Part shown: one piece after another, positions 1-5,717 of the stretch | How positions within the stretch are numbered: position 1 is the stretch's first letter | Layout of the letters: each line of letters starts with the position of its first letter | Notes under the pieces: model-generated | Databases searched by the model: none | What the model saw: only the letters and a program-made list of their open reading frames with translations | What the model was told of the DNA's origin: nothing | From: an uncultured Lachnospiraceae bacterium | GTDB lineage: Bacteria > Bacillota > Clostridia > Lachnospirales > Lachnospiraceae | NCBI GenBank assembly: GCA_900557385.1 | Contig: USSP01000124.1 | Span: 1-5,717, forward strand | DNA length: 5,717 nucleotides | Direction: 5' to 3' | Translations under genes and position numbers: made by a program

Positions 1-132
1 AGTGATATTGAGGAAGAAATCAATGGCTTTTTCACTTACGACAGAGAAGTGGAAAAGCTGGAGGCAGCTGTGGTGCAGGAAGTCAACCGGAAAGTGGGCA
101 CAATGGAAAGGGGACAAAATGAAAAGGAATAG
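1..132 (+). CDS. 3' end of an unidentified upstream gene (partial)
   Basis: Reading frame 1 is open from the first base to a TAG at 130-132 and gives 43 residues, so this is probably the tail of a gene that begins before the window. The peptide contains an acidic, amphipathic helical stretch (INGFFTYDREVEKLEAAVV) followed by a hydrophilic end, which reads like the C-terminal helix of a soluble protein. No family can be assigned from so little. Its stop lies 11 bases beyond the ATG of the lipoprotein gene, giving a 14-nt overlap (119-132) that would allow translational coupling. The alternative is that it is a chance open frame. The typical protein-like composition and the position of the next gene's ribosome binding site inside it favour a real gene end. 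Confidence 0.6.
   Translation, partial: SDIEEEINGFFTYDREVEKLEAAVVQEVNRKVGTMERGQNEKE
107..113 (+). promoter_or_regulatory. Ribosome binding site that sets the lipoprotein start
   Basis: AAAGGGG lies 5 nt before the ATG at 119. The in-frame ATGs further upstream (2 and 23) have no room or no clear SD, and they would place 39 or 32 Trp/Lys-rich residues before the signal peptide, which would spoil it. The site sits inside the end of the preceding frame. Confidence 0.65.
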
Positions 133-2206
133 GACGACAAGGAAGAAAAATCAAATACAAAGAAAAATAGGAGTGTTAACGGGAGCTCTGACGATTTTAG
201 CCCTGGCAGGCTGTGGAGCAACGGACTCCACGGCAGCGCAGGGAAAATGGGAAACTTTGGAAAATCAAAGTACCGTGGAAACAGAAATTGCCCAGGAAAC
301 CCGGGAAACACAGCCGGAGTTTATGGAAAGAGAATTCACCGTGGCAAAGCCCGACGAAGATTTTTTCTACCGGGAGGGACAGGAGGAACTTTACCGGGAC
401 AGAATCGAATTCCAGGAATTATCGGTTCAATCCAATGACATTTCGGATGCAGACACCTGGTTTCGGCAAAATGACCTGTTTCTTCCTATGATAAAAAATT
501 TTCTTTCCGATACAACCAGAATCCAGTGGAAAGAGCAGGCACCGGAGCAGGCGAAATGGATTTATGAGGATTTTGCAGAAAGCGTGACCAGAGGATTCTA
601 TGATGACAGATACTTCTATGAGGTGGTGGACACCGGACGAAATGGGGCAGACTTAGGCTCTCTGGACCTGTACATGTATCAGCTGCAGAGCCGGGAACTG
701 GAAATTACCCTGCACCTCGGTGACTTTTTGTATACAGAAGGCTATGAGCCGGAGGCAGATGCGGAGTATGACTTTATCCGTCAGAACGTATTCTGGGCGC
801 AGAGTGAGGGCGACACCCTTTATCTTGCTATTGGTCACAATACCTATGCGGAGGACTGTCCCCACACCGGCTACCTGCTGGCGATTGATTTGCAGAACGG
901 AGAAGTGATCTGGGAGAGTCCCCAGCAGGTATCCAACGCCAATGACTTTGTAATGCTGGAGGATGTGATTATCACCGGCTACGGTTTTACTGCGGAGGAT
1001 GATTACCTCCATGTGATTGATAAGGGAACGGGTATTGACGAGGAGTGTGTGACATTAAAGTCCGCACCGGATTTCCTGGTGGAAAAAGACGGCGATCTTT
1101 ATGTCCACACCTACAACACCGATTATATGTTCCAGCTTCGCCGCCAATCAGAGCTGGCGCGGGACACCCAGGCAGTGAAAGAGGAACTGCAGAACCTGCC
1201 GGATTCCATAGAGGAACTGAGCACTTCTTTAGGAGTCTGTGGCTTGGACTACAACAACGGAGTTGTGGGCGACTGGGGAATGAGTTACCTCGCCGGTTTT
1301 CTCCAGGCGGTGGAGAATGGAACCCCGGGAAAACTGATCCTTGCCCAGCCCACCGATGAGGGAGATGCCATTCTCACCTACCTTTCCTATAATGGGACAG
1401 ATGTATATGTGATGCAGGACAGTTCCCGGGACAAACTTCGGGGAAACGGAGAGGCGTATACCGAGAAAATCTGCGATACAGACCAGGTCAAGGAAATCAT
1501 TGGAGAGGTGCAGGGCATGACCAGAAATCGGGAACTGAACCAGGAGGAGCAGGAGCAAATCCGTTTCTTTGCCCAAAACCGGCAGCAGTGGCGTTTTGAC
1601 CAGGAAACCTATGGACCTTACGGCTTACAATATGCGGTCTATGACCTGGACGGGGATGGCAGACTGGAATTGATGACCACCGTATGTATGGGAACGGGAC
1701 TTTTTTCCGAAAACCGTTTTTATCATGTCAGCCGGGACGGAAAAATGCTGGAGGCACTGACTCAGTGGGAGCTGCCGGAAAGGGAAAATGAGGACAGCCT
1801 GGATTCTGACGGCTACGATCTGGAGTGGACGATGGATGCCTACCGGGATTCCCAGGGCAGAGTTTACTATAGTGGAAGTAATATCTTCCGAAACGGAGCT
1901 GCTTTCCATGGAATCATCCAGGGCTTTTTCTATCTGGAAGGAGATACCGTAACCTTCCAGGATCTCTGCCAGTCCACTTCAGAGGCAGATTCAGAAGACG
2001 AGAACACCATTGACACCTATTACGACATGGACGGTCAGGAAATTCCGGAGGAGGCTTATGAATTACTGCTTTCGGATTTTGTGAAGGGAATGGAAAAGGG
2101 TAAAGCCTATATCAACTGGTTTACCGATGACGATGTGACAGAGGACACGGACGATGCCTGGTATCAGAGACTTGCACAAAGCTACCGGTATGCGTTATAT
2201 TACTAA
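119..2206 (+). CDS. Secreted lipoprotein with PQQ-like propeller segment and DxDGDG loop
   Basis: The frame is open from base 2, but the ATG at 119 is the likely start. It has an AAAGGGG ribosome binding site at 107-113 and opens directly into a lipoprotein signal: a Lys/Arg-rich n-region (residues 2-16), a hydrophobic core (17-30) and a lipobox LAGC with Cys32. The 695-aa product should therefore be lipid-anchored on the outer face of the membrane. Residues 33-70 are a Gln/Glu/Thr-rich linker. Around 252-267, YLLAIDLQNGEVIWES is a typical PQQ-enzyme-like beta-propeller strand, followed by further VIDKGTG and DGDLYVH strands to about 345. Residues 507-518 hold YDLDGDGRLEL, an EF-hand/FG-GAP-like Asp loop (D509, D511, D513, E517) that may bind calcium. 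The acidic C-terminal part carries DMDGQEIPEEAY, a phrase seen in clostridial lipoproteins. No catalytic site is recognisable. The function is unknown; a surface sensing, binding or scaffold role is only an inference. It is probably cotranscribed with the phosphatase 18 nt downstream. Confidence 0.8.
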   Translation: MKRNRTTRKKNQIQRKIGVLTGALTILALAGCGATDSTAAQGKWETLENQSTVETEIAQETRETQPEFMEREFTVAKPDEDFFYREGQEELYRDRIEFQELSVQSNDISDADTWFRQNDLFLPMIKNFLSDTTRIQWKEQAPEQAKWIYEDFAESVTRGFYDDRYFYEVVDTGRNGADLGSLDLYMYQLQSRELEITLHLGDFLYTEGYEPEADAEYDFIRQNVFWAQSEGDTLYLAIGHNTYAEDCPHTGYLLAIDLQNGEVIWESPQQVSNANDFVMLEDVIITGYGFTAEDDYLHVIDKGTGIDEECVTLKSAPDFLVEKDGDLYVHTYNTDYMFQLRRQSELARDTQAVKEELQNLPDSIEELSTSLGVCGLDYNNGVVGDWGMSYLAGFLQAVENGTPGKLILAQPTDEGDAILTYLSYNGTDVYVMQDSSRDKLRGNGEAYTEKICDTDQVKEIIGEVQGMTRNRELNQEEQEQIRFFAQNRQQWRFDQETYGPYGLQYAVYDLDGDGRLELMTTVCMGTGLFSENRFYHVSRDGKMLEALTQWELPERENEDSLDSDGYDLEWTMDAYRDSQGRVYYSGSNIFRNGAAFHGIIQGFFYLEGDTVTFQDLCQSTSEADSEDENTIDTYYDMDGQEIPEEAYELLLSDFVKGMEKGKAYINWFTDDDVTEDTDDAWYQRLAQSYRYALYY

Positions 2207-2224
2207 CAACAGGAGAACAACAGG

Positions 2225-2875
2225 ATGAAAACATATACGACAGCAATCTTTGACTTAGATGGAACTTTATTAAACACTTTGGATGACCTGACGGATTCCG
2301 TCAATCACGTGATGGAACAGTTTGGCTTCCCCACCCACAGCACCCAGGAAATCCGCCGCTTTCTCGGAAACGGCATTCGCGTCCTCATGGAAAAGGCTGT
2401 GCCGGAGGGAACCGATGCAGACATCTTTGAACAGGCATTCGAGGCCTTTCACGCTTACTATACCGACCATTGCGCCATCAAAACCGCACCTTATCCCGGC
2501 ATGGTGGAGGTGCTGCGGAAACTGAAACAGGAGGGCTTTCACACTGCCGTAGTTTCCAATAAAAATGACGAAGCAGTAAAAATCCTCATGGAACAGCATT
2601 TCCCCGGTCTGGTGGACAGCTCCATGGGTGTGAAGGACGGCATCCGCAAAAAGCCTGCCCCGGACTCGGTGCTGGAGGTAATGCGGGAACTTGGTGCAAC
2701 CAAAGAAGATGCGGTGTACATCGGGGACTCCGAGGTGGACAAGGCGACGGCGGACAACTCCGGCTTAAACTGCATTTCCGTCACCTGGGGCTTCCGGGAC
2801 AGAGATCTGCTGGAAAGCCTGCATCCTTATAAGTTGGTGGATGATGCGGAGGAGTTGTACCGGGCGCTGGTGTAA
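2225..2875 (+). CDS. HAD-superfamily phosphatase, phosphoglycolate phosphatase-like
   Basis: A 216-aa cytoplasmic HAD subfamily IA hydrolase, full length for the Gph/PGPase group. Motif I is FDLDGT with nucleophile Asp10 and acid/base Asp12; a four-helix type C1 cap follows (about 16-85, with FLGNG at 46-50). Motif II is VVSNK (Ser111), motif III is Lys143 in KPAP, and motif IV is GDSEVD (Asp168, Asp172), which holds Mg2+. All catalytic residues are present, so it should be active through an aspartyl-phosphate intermediate. Family members cleave 2-phosphoglycolate, pyrophosphate, nucleotides or sugar phosphates. The substrate cannot be read from sequence, so I give no gene symbol. Translation starts at ATG 2225 with AGGAG at 2211-2215 (9-nt spacer). 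The gene follows the lipoprotein by 18 nt with no terminator between, and is the last gene before the terminator at 2889. Confidence 0.93.
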   Translation: MKTYTTAIFDLDGTLLNTLDDLTDSVNHVMEQFGFPTHSTQEIRRFLGNGIRVLMEKAVPEGTDADIFEQAFEAFHAYYTDHCAIKTAPYPGMVEVLRKLKQEGFHTAVVSNKNDEAVKILMEQHFPGLVDSSMGVKDGIRKKPAPDSVLEVMRELGATKEDAVYIGDSEVDKATADNSGLNCISVTWGFRDRDLLESLHPYKLVDDAEELYRALV

Positions 2876-2888
2876 GGACATAATTGAG

Positions 2889-2937
2889 CCTGTAAATATC
2901 ATTATTCATGGTGGTATTTACAGGTGTTTTTTGTTTT
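2889..2937 (+). terminator. Rho-independent terminator after the HAD phosphatase gene
   Basis: Arms 2889-2901 (CCTGTAAATATCA) and 2912-2924 (TGGTATTTACAGG) pair over 13 positions with one G-U pair and a 10-nt loop. A T-rich tract follows at 2925-2937 (TGTTTTTTGTTTT). It starts 14 bases after the phosphatase stop. It separates the higher-G+C upstream unit from the restriction-modification locus, so the latter needs its own promoter. Confidence 0.9.
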
Positions 2938-2954
2938 AAAATCAAATGCAGATC

Positions 2955-2975
2955 ATGTACTTTAATTAAATTACA
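2955..2975 (+). repeat. Operator-like palindrome, upstream copy (21-bp direct repeat)
   Basis: An exact 21-bp sequence that occurs again at 3010-3030. Within it, 2956-2975 is a palindrome of form TGTA-N12-TACA with core TTTAATTAAA; nine of ten symmetric base pairs match, and the exception is C2960 against T2971. It ends 2 bases before the TTGACA box. The symmetry suggests a site for a dimeric DNA-binding protein. The regulator is unknown. Confidence 0.7.
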
Positions 2976-2977
2976 TA

Positions 2978-3005
2978 TTGACAGACGCGATATATATGTT
3001 ACTAT
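2978..3005 (+). promoter_or_regulatory. Sigma-A type promoter of the restriction-modification operon
   Basis: A perfect -35 TTGACA at 2978-2983 is followed after 16 nt by TACTAT (3000-3005). That -10 has an extended TG motif at 2997-2998. Other possible -10 boxes are TATATA at 3003-3008 (19-nt spacer) and TATAAA at 3005-3010 (21-nt spacer), both with poorer spacing. The start point would fall near 3011-3013, inside the second palindrome. This is the only convincing promoter seen between the terminator and the first RM gene. Confidence 0.7.
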
Positions 3006-3009
3006 ATAA

Positions 3010-3030
3010 ATGTACTTTAATTAAATTACA
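3010..3030 (+). repeat. Operator-like palindrome, downstream copy (21-bp direct repeat)
   Basis: Identical to 2955-2975, with the same TGTA-N12-TACA symmetry at 3011-3030. It covers the predicted transcription start and ends just before the AAAGGA ribosome binding site (3032-3037) of the first gene. A protein bound here would block initiation. With the upstream copy it could form a cooperative pair, as the centres are 55 bp apart (about 5.2 helical turns). Confidence 0.7.
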
Positions 3031-3044
3031 AAAAGGAACTCGCG

Positions 3045-3569
3045 ATGGAAATAAAAAAGCTAGATGACATTATTCGATTTACGCTAGGGAAAAACCCTAC
3101 GAGAATTAAAGATCAGGAATTATACATATATTCACCGGAGAATTTTGAAAACGACCTGTATTGCATAAACGAGCATGATAGTACATCAGAATGTATTATT
3201 AACCTTATGAAATCCAAAGTCGCACCAGTTTCCACAAGTAATAAAGACAAATGTATAACATCAAACTTTCTTAAATGTGAATTTGATGGGAAAATACTTG
3301 ATAAGTGGTATTTTTGCTACCAGTTTAACGAGGGAAAAGAGTTTGAACAACAGATTGCAATGTTTCATCAAGGAACGACTCTTAGCGTGAAAAAACTGAA
3401 TGTGAAAACTATAGGGGAACTTAAAATAAGGCTACCGGATATGGATAAGCAACGCAAGATTGGAGAATTGTACCGACAATCTTTGATACAGAATTATTTA
3501 TTACTGAAACAAGCTGAAGAAATTAAGAATTTAACACTTTCGATTATTAGAAAAATTGAGGAGGATTAG
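3045..3569 (+). CDS. Small HsdS-like protein: single target-recognition half-domain
   Basis: This 174-aa protein looks like half of a type I specificity subunit: one target recognition domain (TRD) plus one conserved helical arm. Residues 4-35 (KKLDDIIRFTLGKNPTR and following) resemble the start of an HsdS TRD. Residues 110-118 (GTTLSVKKL) match the usual GxxxxxL(T/S) segment before the arm. Residues 130-143 (LPDMDKQRKIGELY) match the LPxxxxQ+xIGxxY hallmark, followed by a helix to the end. A usual HsdS has two TRDs and about 400 residues. A ribosome binding site (AAAGGA, 3032-3037) lies 7 nt before the ATG, and hsdM starts 2 nt after the stop, so this gene leads the operon. Its ends look natural, so it is probably not a decayed fragment. 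In family terms it could dimerise as a half-S subunit giving palindromic specificity, or serve as an accessory or regulatory protein; neither is shown here. It has no recognisable helix-turn-helix by eye. Confidence 0.8.
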   Translation: MEIKKLDDIIRFTLGKNPTRIKDQELYIYSPENFENDLYCINEHDSTSECIINLMKSKVAPVSTSNKDKCITSNFLKCEFDGKILDKWYFCYQFNEGKEFEQQIAMFHQGTTLSVKKLNVKTIGELKIRLPDMDKQRKIGELYRQSLIQNYLLLKQAEEIKNLTLSIIRKIEED

Positions 3570-3571
3570 AC

Positions 3572-5167
3572 ATGGCAGAAAGCAAGGATTTGTTACAGGT
3601 ATTATGGAGCGGTGCAGATGTACTTCGAGGAAAGATGGATGCCAATGAGTACAAGACATATTTGTTAGGGCTTATTTTCTATAAGTACTTATCGGATTCT
3701 TATCTTGCAAAGGCTTATGATTTGCTGAATGATGAGATGCCAGAGGACTTGCAGGAGGCACAGAAGCAATACGAGGAAGCAATGAGAACGGATGATGCAA
3801 AGGATTTGCTGGAGGAACTGGATGCTTCTTTACATTATACATTGGATACGGATATGACCTATGTCAGCATATTAAACGATGCAAAACAGAATGCTTTTAA
3901 CAGAGAAAAATTGCAGGCAGCTTTCAATCGTATTCAAGAGTCCGATGAACTATTCAATGGTCTATTTGCAGATGTAGATTTGTATTCCAATCGACTCGGA
4001 ACAGGAGATCAGAAACAGAGCGCGACTGTGGCAGAAGTGATTAAGGTTCTGGATGGAGCAGATTTGATTCATGCGAAAGGTGATGTCCTTGGAAATGCTT
4101 ATGAATATCTAATTGGACAGTTTGCATCGGAGACGGGGAAGAAAGCAGGAGAATTTTATACACCGCACGGGCCGGCGCAAATTCTCTGCAGAATTGCCAT
4201 GACAGGTCAAGAAAATAAAAAAGGACTTCAGGTATATGACCCTTGCATGGGTTCAGGTTCCTTAATGCTCAGTTGCAGAAATTATTCTTTTGAACCGGAT
4301 TATATTAAATATTATGGACAGGAACTTATGCCATCTACCTATAATTTGGCGCGAATGAATATGTTTCTGCATGGAGTACTCCCAGAAAATCAACATTTGA
4401 GAAATGGGGACACATTGGATGCAGATTGGCCAACAGATGAAGAAACAGAGTTTGATGTGGTTACCATGAATCCTCCATATTCGGCAAATTGGTCAGCAGC
4501 TGAAGGCTTTAAACAGGATGAAAGATTTATGGATTATGGAGGCAAACTGGCACCAAAGTCAAAGGCGGATTATGCCTTTTTGCTCCATGGTTTCTACCAC
4601 TTGAAACAGACCGGAACAATGGCGATTGTATTGCCTCACGGAGTTTTATTCAGAGGTGCAGCGGAAGGAAGCATTAGAGAAACATTATTAAAAAATGGTT
4701 CTATTTATGCAGTAATCGGTTTGCCATCCAATATGTTTTATAACACGTCCATTCCCACGTGTATCATCGTTCTTAAGAAACATAGGGAGGGCAGAGATGT
4801 GTTATTCATTGATGCTTCCCGGCTCTTTGAAAAAGAGAAAAAACAAAATGTGATGAACGAACAGCATATTGATAGAGTCTTGGAGTTGTATAATGATAGG
4901 AAATCGATTGATAAACTTGCCTATTTGGCATCTTTCGAGGACATAAAAGCAAATGATTTCAATTTAAATATTCCCAGATATGTAGACACAAGCGAAGAAG
5001 AGGAAGAAATCAATTTACAGGAACTTACCAATAGCATGGAAGAAACAAATAGAGCAATTAAGGAAAGCAATAGGGCTCTGCTTGAAATGCTTGGAGAACT
5101 CACATTTCGTTCTCCAGAGACAGAATCAGCAGTCAAGGAATTTATTGAGATACTCAAGGAGGTGTGA
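3572..5167 (+). CDS. hsdM: Type I restriction-modification methyltransferase subunit HsdM
   Basis: A complete 531-aa HsdM, normal length for the family. It transfers methyl from S-adenosylmethionine to adenine N6 at sites chosen by HsdS, as part of an M2S complex. The HsdM_N helical domain spans roughly 5-150 (LWSGADVLRGKMDANEYK, then LIFYKYLSD). The N6-methylase domain spans about 168-470, with EFYTP at 194-198, the SAM-binding motif I DPCMGSGS at 223-230, YGQE at 248-251 and the catalytic NPPY at 300-303. FNLNIPRYVD (463-472) is the usual conserved end of the catalytic part. An acidic, coiled-coil-like tail (about 474-531) should contact HsdS. All key residues are present, so it is expected to be active. 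GAGGAGG at 3558-3564 lies 7 nt before the ATG, inside the end of the preceding gene. It is flanked by 2-nt gaps on both sides, so it is cotranscribed with both S-like genes. Codons are more AT-rich than in the genes before 2900. Confidence 0.97.
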   Translation: MAESKDLLQVLWSGADVLRGKMDANEYKTYLLGLIFYKYLSDSYLAKAYDLLNDEMPEDLQEAQKQYEEAMRTDDAKDLLEELDASLHYTLDTDMTYVSILNDAKQNAFNREKLQAAFNRIQESDELFNGLFADVDLYSNRLGTGDQKQSATVAEVIKVLDGADLIHAKGDVLGNAYEYLIGQFASETGKKAGEFYTPHGPAQILCRIAMTGQENKKGLQVYDPCMGSGSLMLSCRNYSFEPDYIKYYGQELMPSTYNLARMNMFLHGVLPENQHLRNGDTLDADWPTDEETEFDVVTMNPPYSANWSAAEGFKQDERFMDYGGKLAPKSKADYAFLLHGFYHLKQTGTMAIVLPHGVLFRGAAEGSIRETLLKNGSIYAVIGLPSNMFYNTSIPTCIIVLKKHREGRDVLFIDASRLFEKEKKQNVMNEQHIDRVLELYNDRKSIDKLAYLASFEDIKANDFNLNIPRYVDTSEEEEEINLQELTNSMEETNRAIKESNRALLEMLGELTFRSPETESAVKEFIEILKEV

Positions 5168-5169
5168 GA

Positions 5170-5717
5170 ATGGGAAATACACCGAATATTAGATTCAAAG
5201 GATTTCGTGATGATTGGGAACAGCGTAAGTTAATTGACTATCTCGAGGTATCAACTCAAAAGAACAGTGATAATCGGTTTACAAAAGAAGATGTATTATC
5301 GGTTTCGGGAGAGTGTGGAATTGTAAATCAGATTGAATTTCAGGGACGTTCATTTGCAGGGGCATCAGTTTCAAACTATGGTGTTGTAGAAACTGGTGAT
5401 GTTGTATATACAAAGTCTCCATTAAAATCTAATCCCTACGGGATAATCAAGGCAAATAAAGGTATTTCGGGGATTGTATCAACTTTGTATGCAGTTTATA
5501 AACCAAAAGAAATAGTGGATTCAGAGTTTGTACAGATTTATTTTGAACTTGATTCCAGAATGAATTCATATATGCATCCATTAGTAAACAAAGGTGCAAA
5601 AAATGATATGAAGGTTTCTGCAGAAAATGCGTTAAAAGGGATGGTTTCTTTCCCATGCAAGAATGAACAGAAAATGATTTCGACATATTTTTCCACCCTC
5701 GACCACCTCATCACTCT
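5170..5717 (+). CDS. hsdS: Type I restriction-modification specificity subunit HsdS (partial, 3' end beyond window)
   Basis: ATG at 5170, 2 nt after the hsdM stop, with AAGGAGG at 5156-5162 (7-nt spacer). The frame is open to the window end, giving 182 residues of an expected ~400. The N-terminus (PNIRFKGFRDDWEQRKL, residues 5-21) is the classic opening of Firmicute HsdS proteins. Residues about 22-160 form the first target recognition domain, including the repeated-fold segments VLSVSGECG (42-50) and GDVVYTKSPLKSNPYG (76-91). Residues 161-182 (FPCKNEQKMISTYFSTLDHLIT) begin the central conserved helical spacer. HsdS determines which bipartite sequence the complex recognises; this part sets one half of the site. 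The second TRD and the second helical arm should follow outside the window. The DNA sequence recognised cannot be predicted from this. Confidence 0.95.
   Translation, partial: MGNTPNIRFKGFRDDWEQRKLIDYLEVSTQKNSDNRFTKEDVLSVSGECGIVNQIEFQGRSFAGASVSNYGVVETGDVVYTKSPLKSNPYGIIKANKGISGIVSTLYAVYKPKEIVDSEFVQIYFELDSRMNSYMHPLVNKGAKNDMKVSAENALKGMVSFPCKNEQKMISTYFSTLDHLIT

Noticed and set aside
2..118. Extension of the lipoprotein frame upstream to the ATG at base 2
   Set aside because: The extra 39 residues are Trp/Lys-rich and would sit in front of the signal peptide. The ATG at 119 has a good ribosome binding site, and this stretch is better explained by the overlapping end of the previous gene in frame 1.
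653..1909. Open frames on the - strand inside the lipoprotein gene
   Set aside because: They lie fully antisense to a well-supported gene, have no ribosome binding sites I can see, and their translations show no domain.
2991..3008. TATATA...TATATA inverted repeat in the promoter spacer
   Set aside because: The arms are alternating AT only and the centre is not symmetric, so this is explained by AT-rich promoter sequence.
3045..3569. The small S-like gene as a truncated hsdS pseudogene
   Set aside because: It has its own promoter, a good ribosome binding site, a natural TRD start, a complete helical arm at its end and a tight junction with hsdM. A decayed remnant would not be expected to keep all of these.
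5447..5686. 79-aa open frame on the - strand inside hsdS
   Set aside because: It is antisense to a clear HsdS coding frame, and its composition is that of a shadow frame.
2938..5717. Whether the locus is a complete restriction system
   Set aside because: No hsdR helicase/nuclease motifs are present in any frame of this window, so restriction activity cannot be claimed from this sequence alone.

Overview
The window looks like the chromosome of a gut-type Firmicute, most likely Lachnospiraceae/Clostridia. This rests on strong AGGAGG-type ribosome binding sites, a Gram-positive-style lipoprotein signal, mixed codon use, and hsdM/hsdS proteins of the type common in those genomes. The species cannot be fixed from the sequence. 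All real genes lie on the + strand; I found no RNA gene, CRISPR array or transposase.

Region 1 (1-2937) is a housekeeping or accessory chromosomal unit with visibly higher G+C. It holds the 3' end of an unidentified gene (1-132), a large secreted lipoprotein with a PQQ-like propeller signature and an Asp-rich DxDGDG loop (119-2206), and a HAD-family phosphatase of the Gph/PGPase type (2225-2875). The three are tightly packed (14-nt overlap, then an 18-nt gap) and end in a clear intrinsic terminator (2889-2937).

Region 2 (2938-3044) is a short AT-rich control region. It has a TTGACA promoter with an extended -10. The promoter is bracketed by two exact 21-bp copies of a near-perfect palindrome (TGTA-N12-TACA) with centres 55 bp apart. 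This resembles a repressor-controlled promoter, with one operator just upstream of -35 and the other over the start point.

Region 3 (3045-5717) is the start of a type I restriction-modification locus with lower G+C. It holds a small single-domain HsdS-like protein (174 aa), HsdM (531 aa, complete) and the N-terminal part of HsdS (cut off by the window end). The genes are separated by 2-nt gaps and each has a strong SD, so they form one operon. HsdM and HsdS together would form the methyltransferase; the motor/nuclease HsdR is not here and, if present, lies downstream. The most interesting point is the combination of a half-size S-like protein as first gene of the operon with a doubly-operated promoter directly in front of it. 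Together these suggest dedicated control of an acquired RM system by an unknown regulator, possibly the small S-like protein itself.
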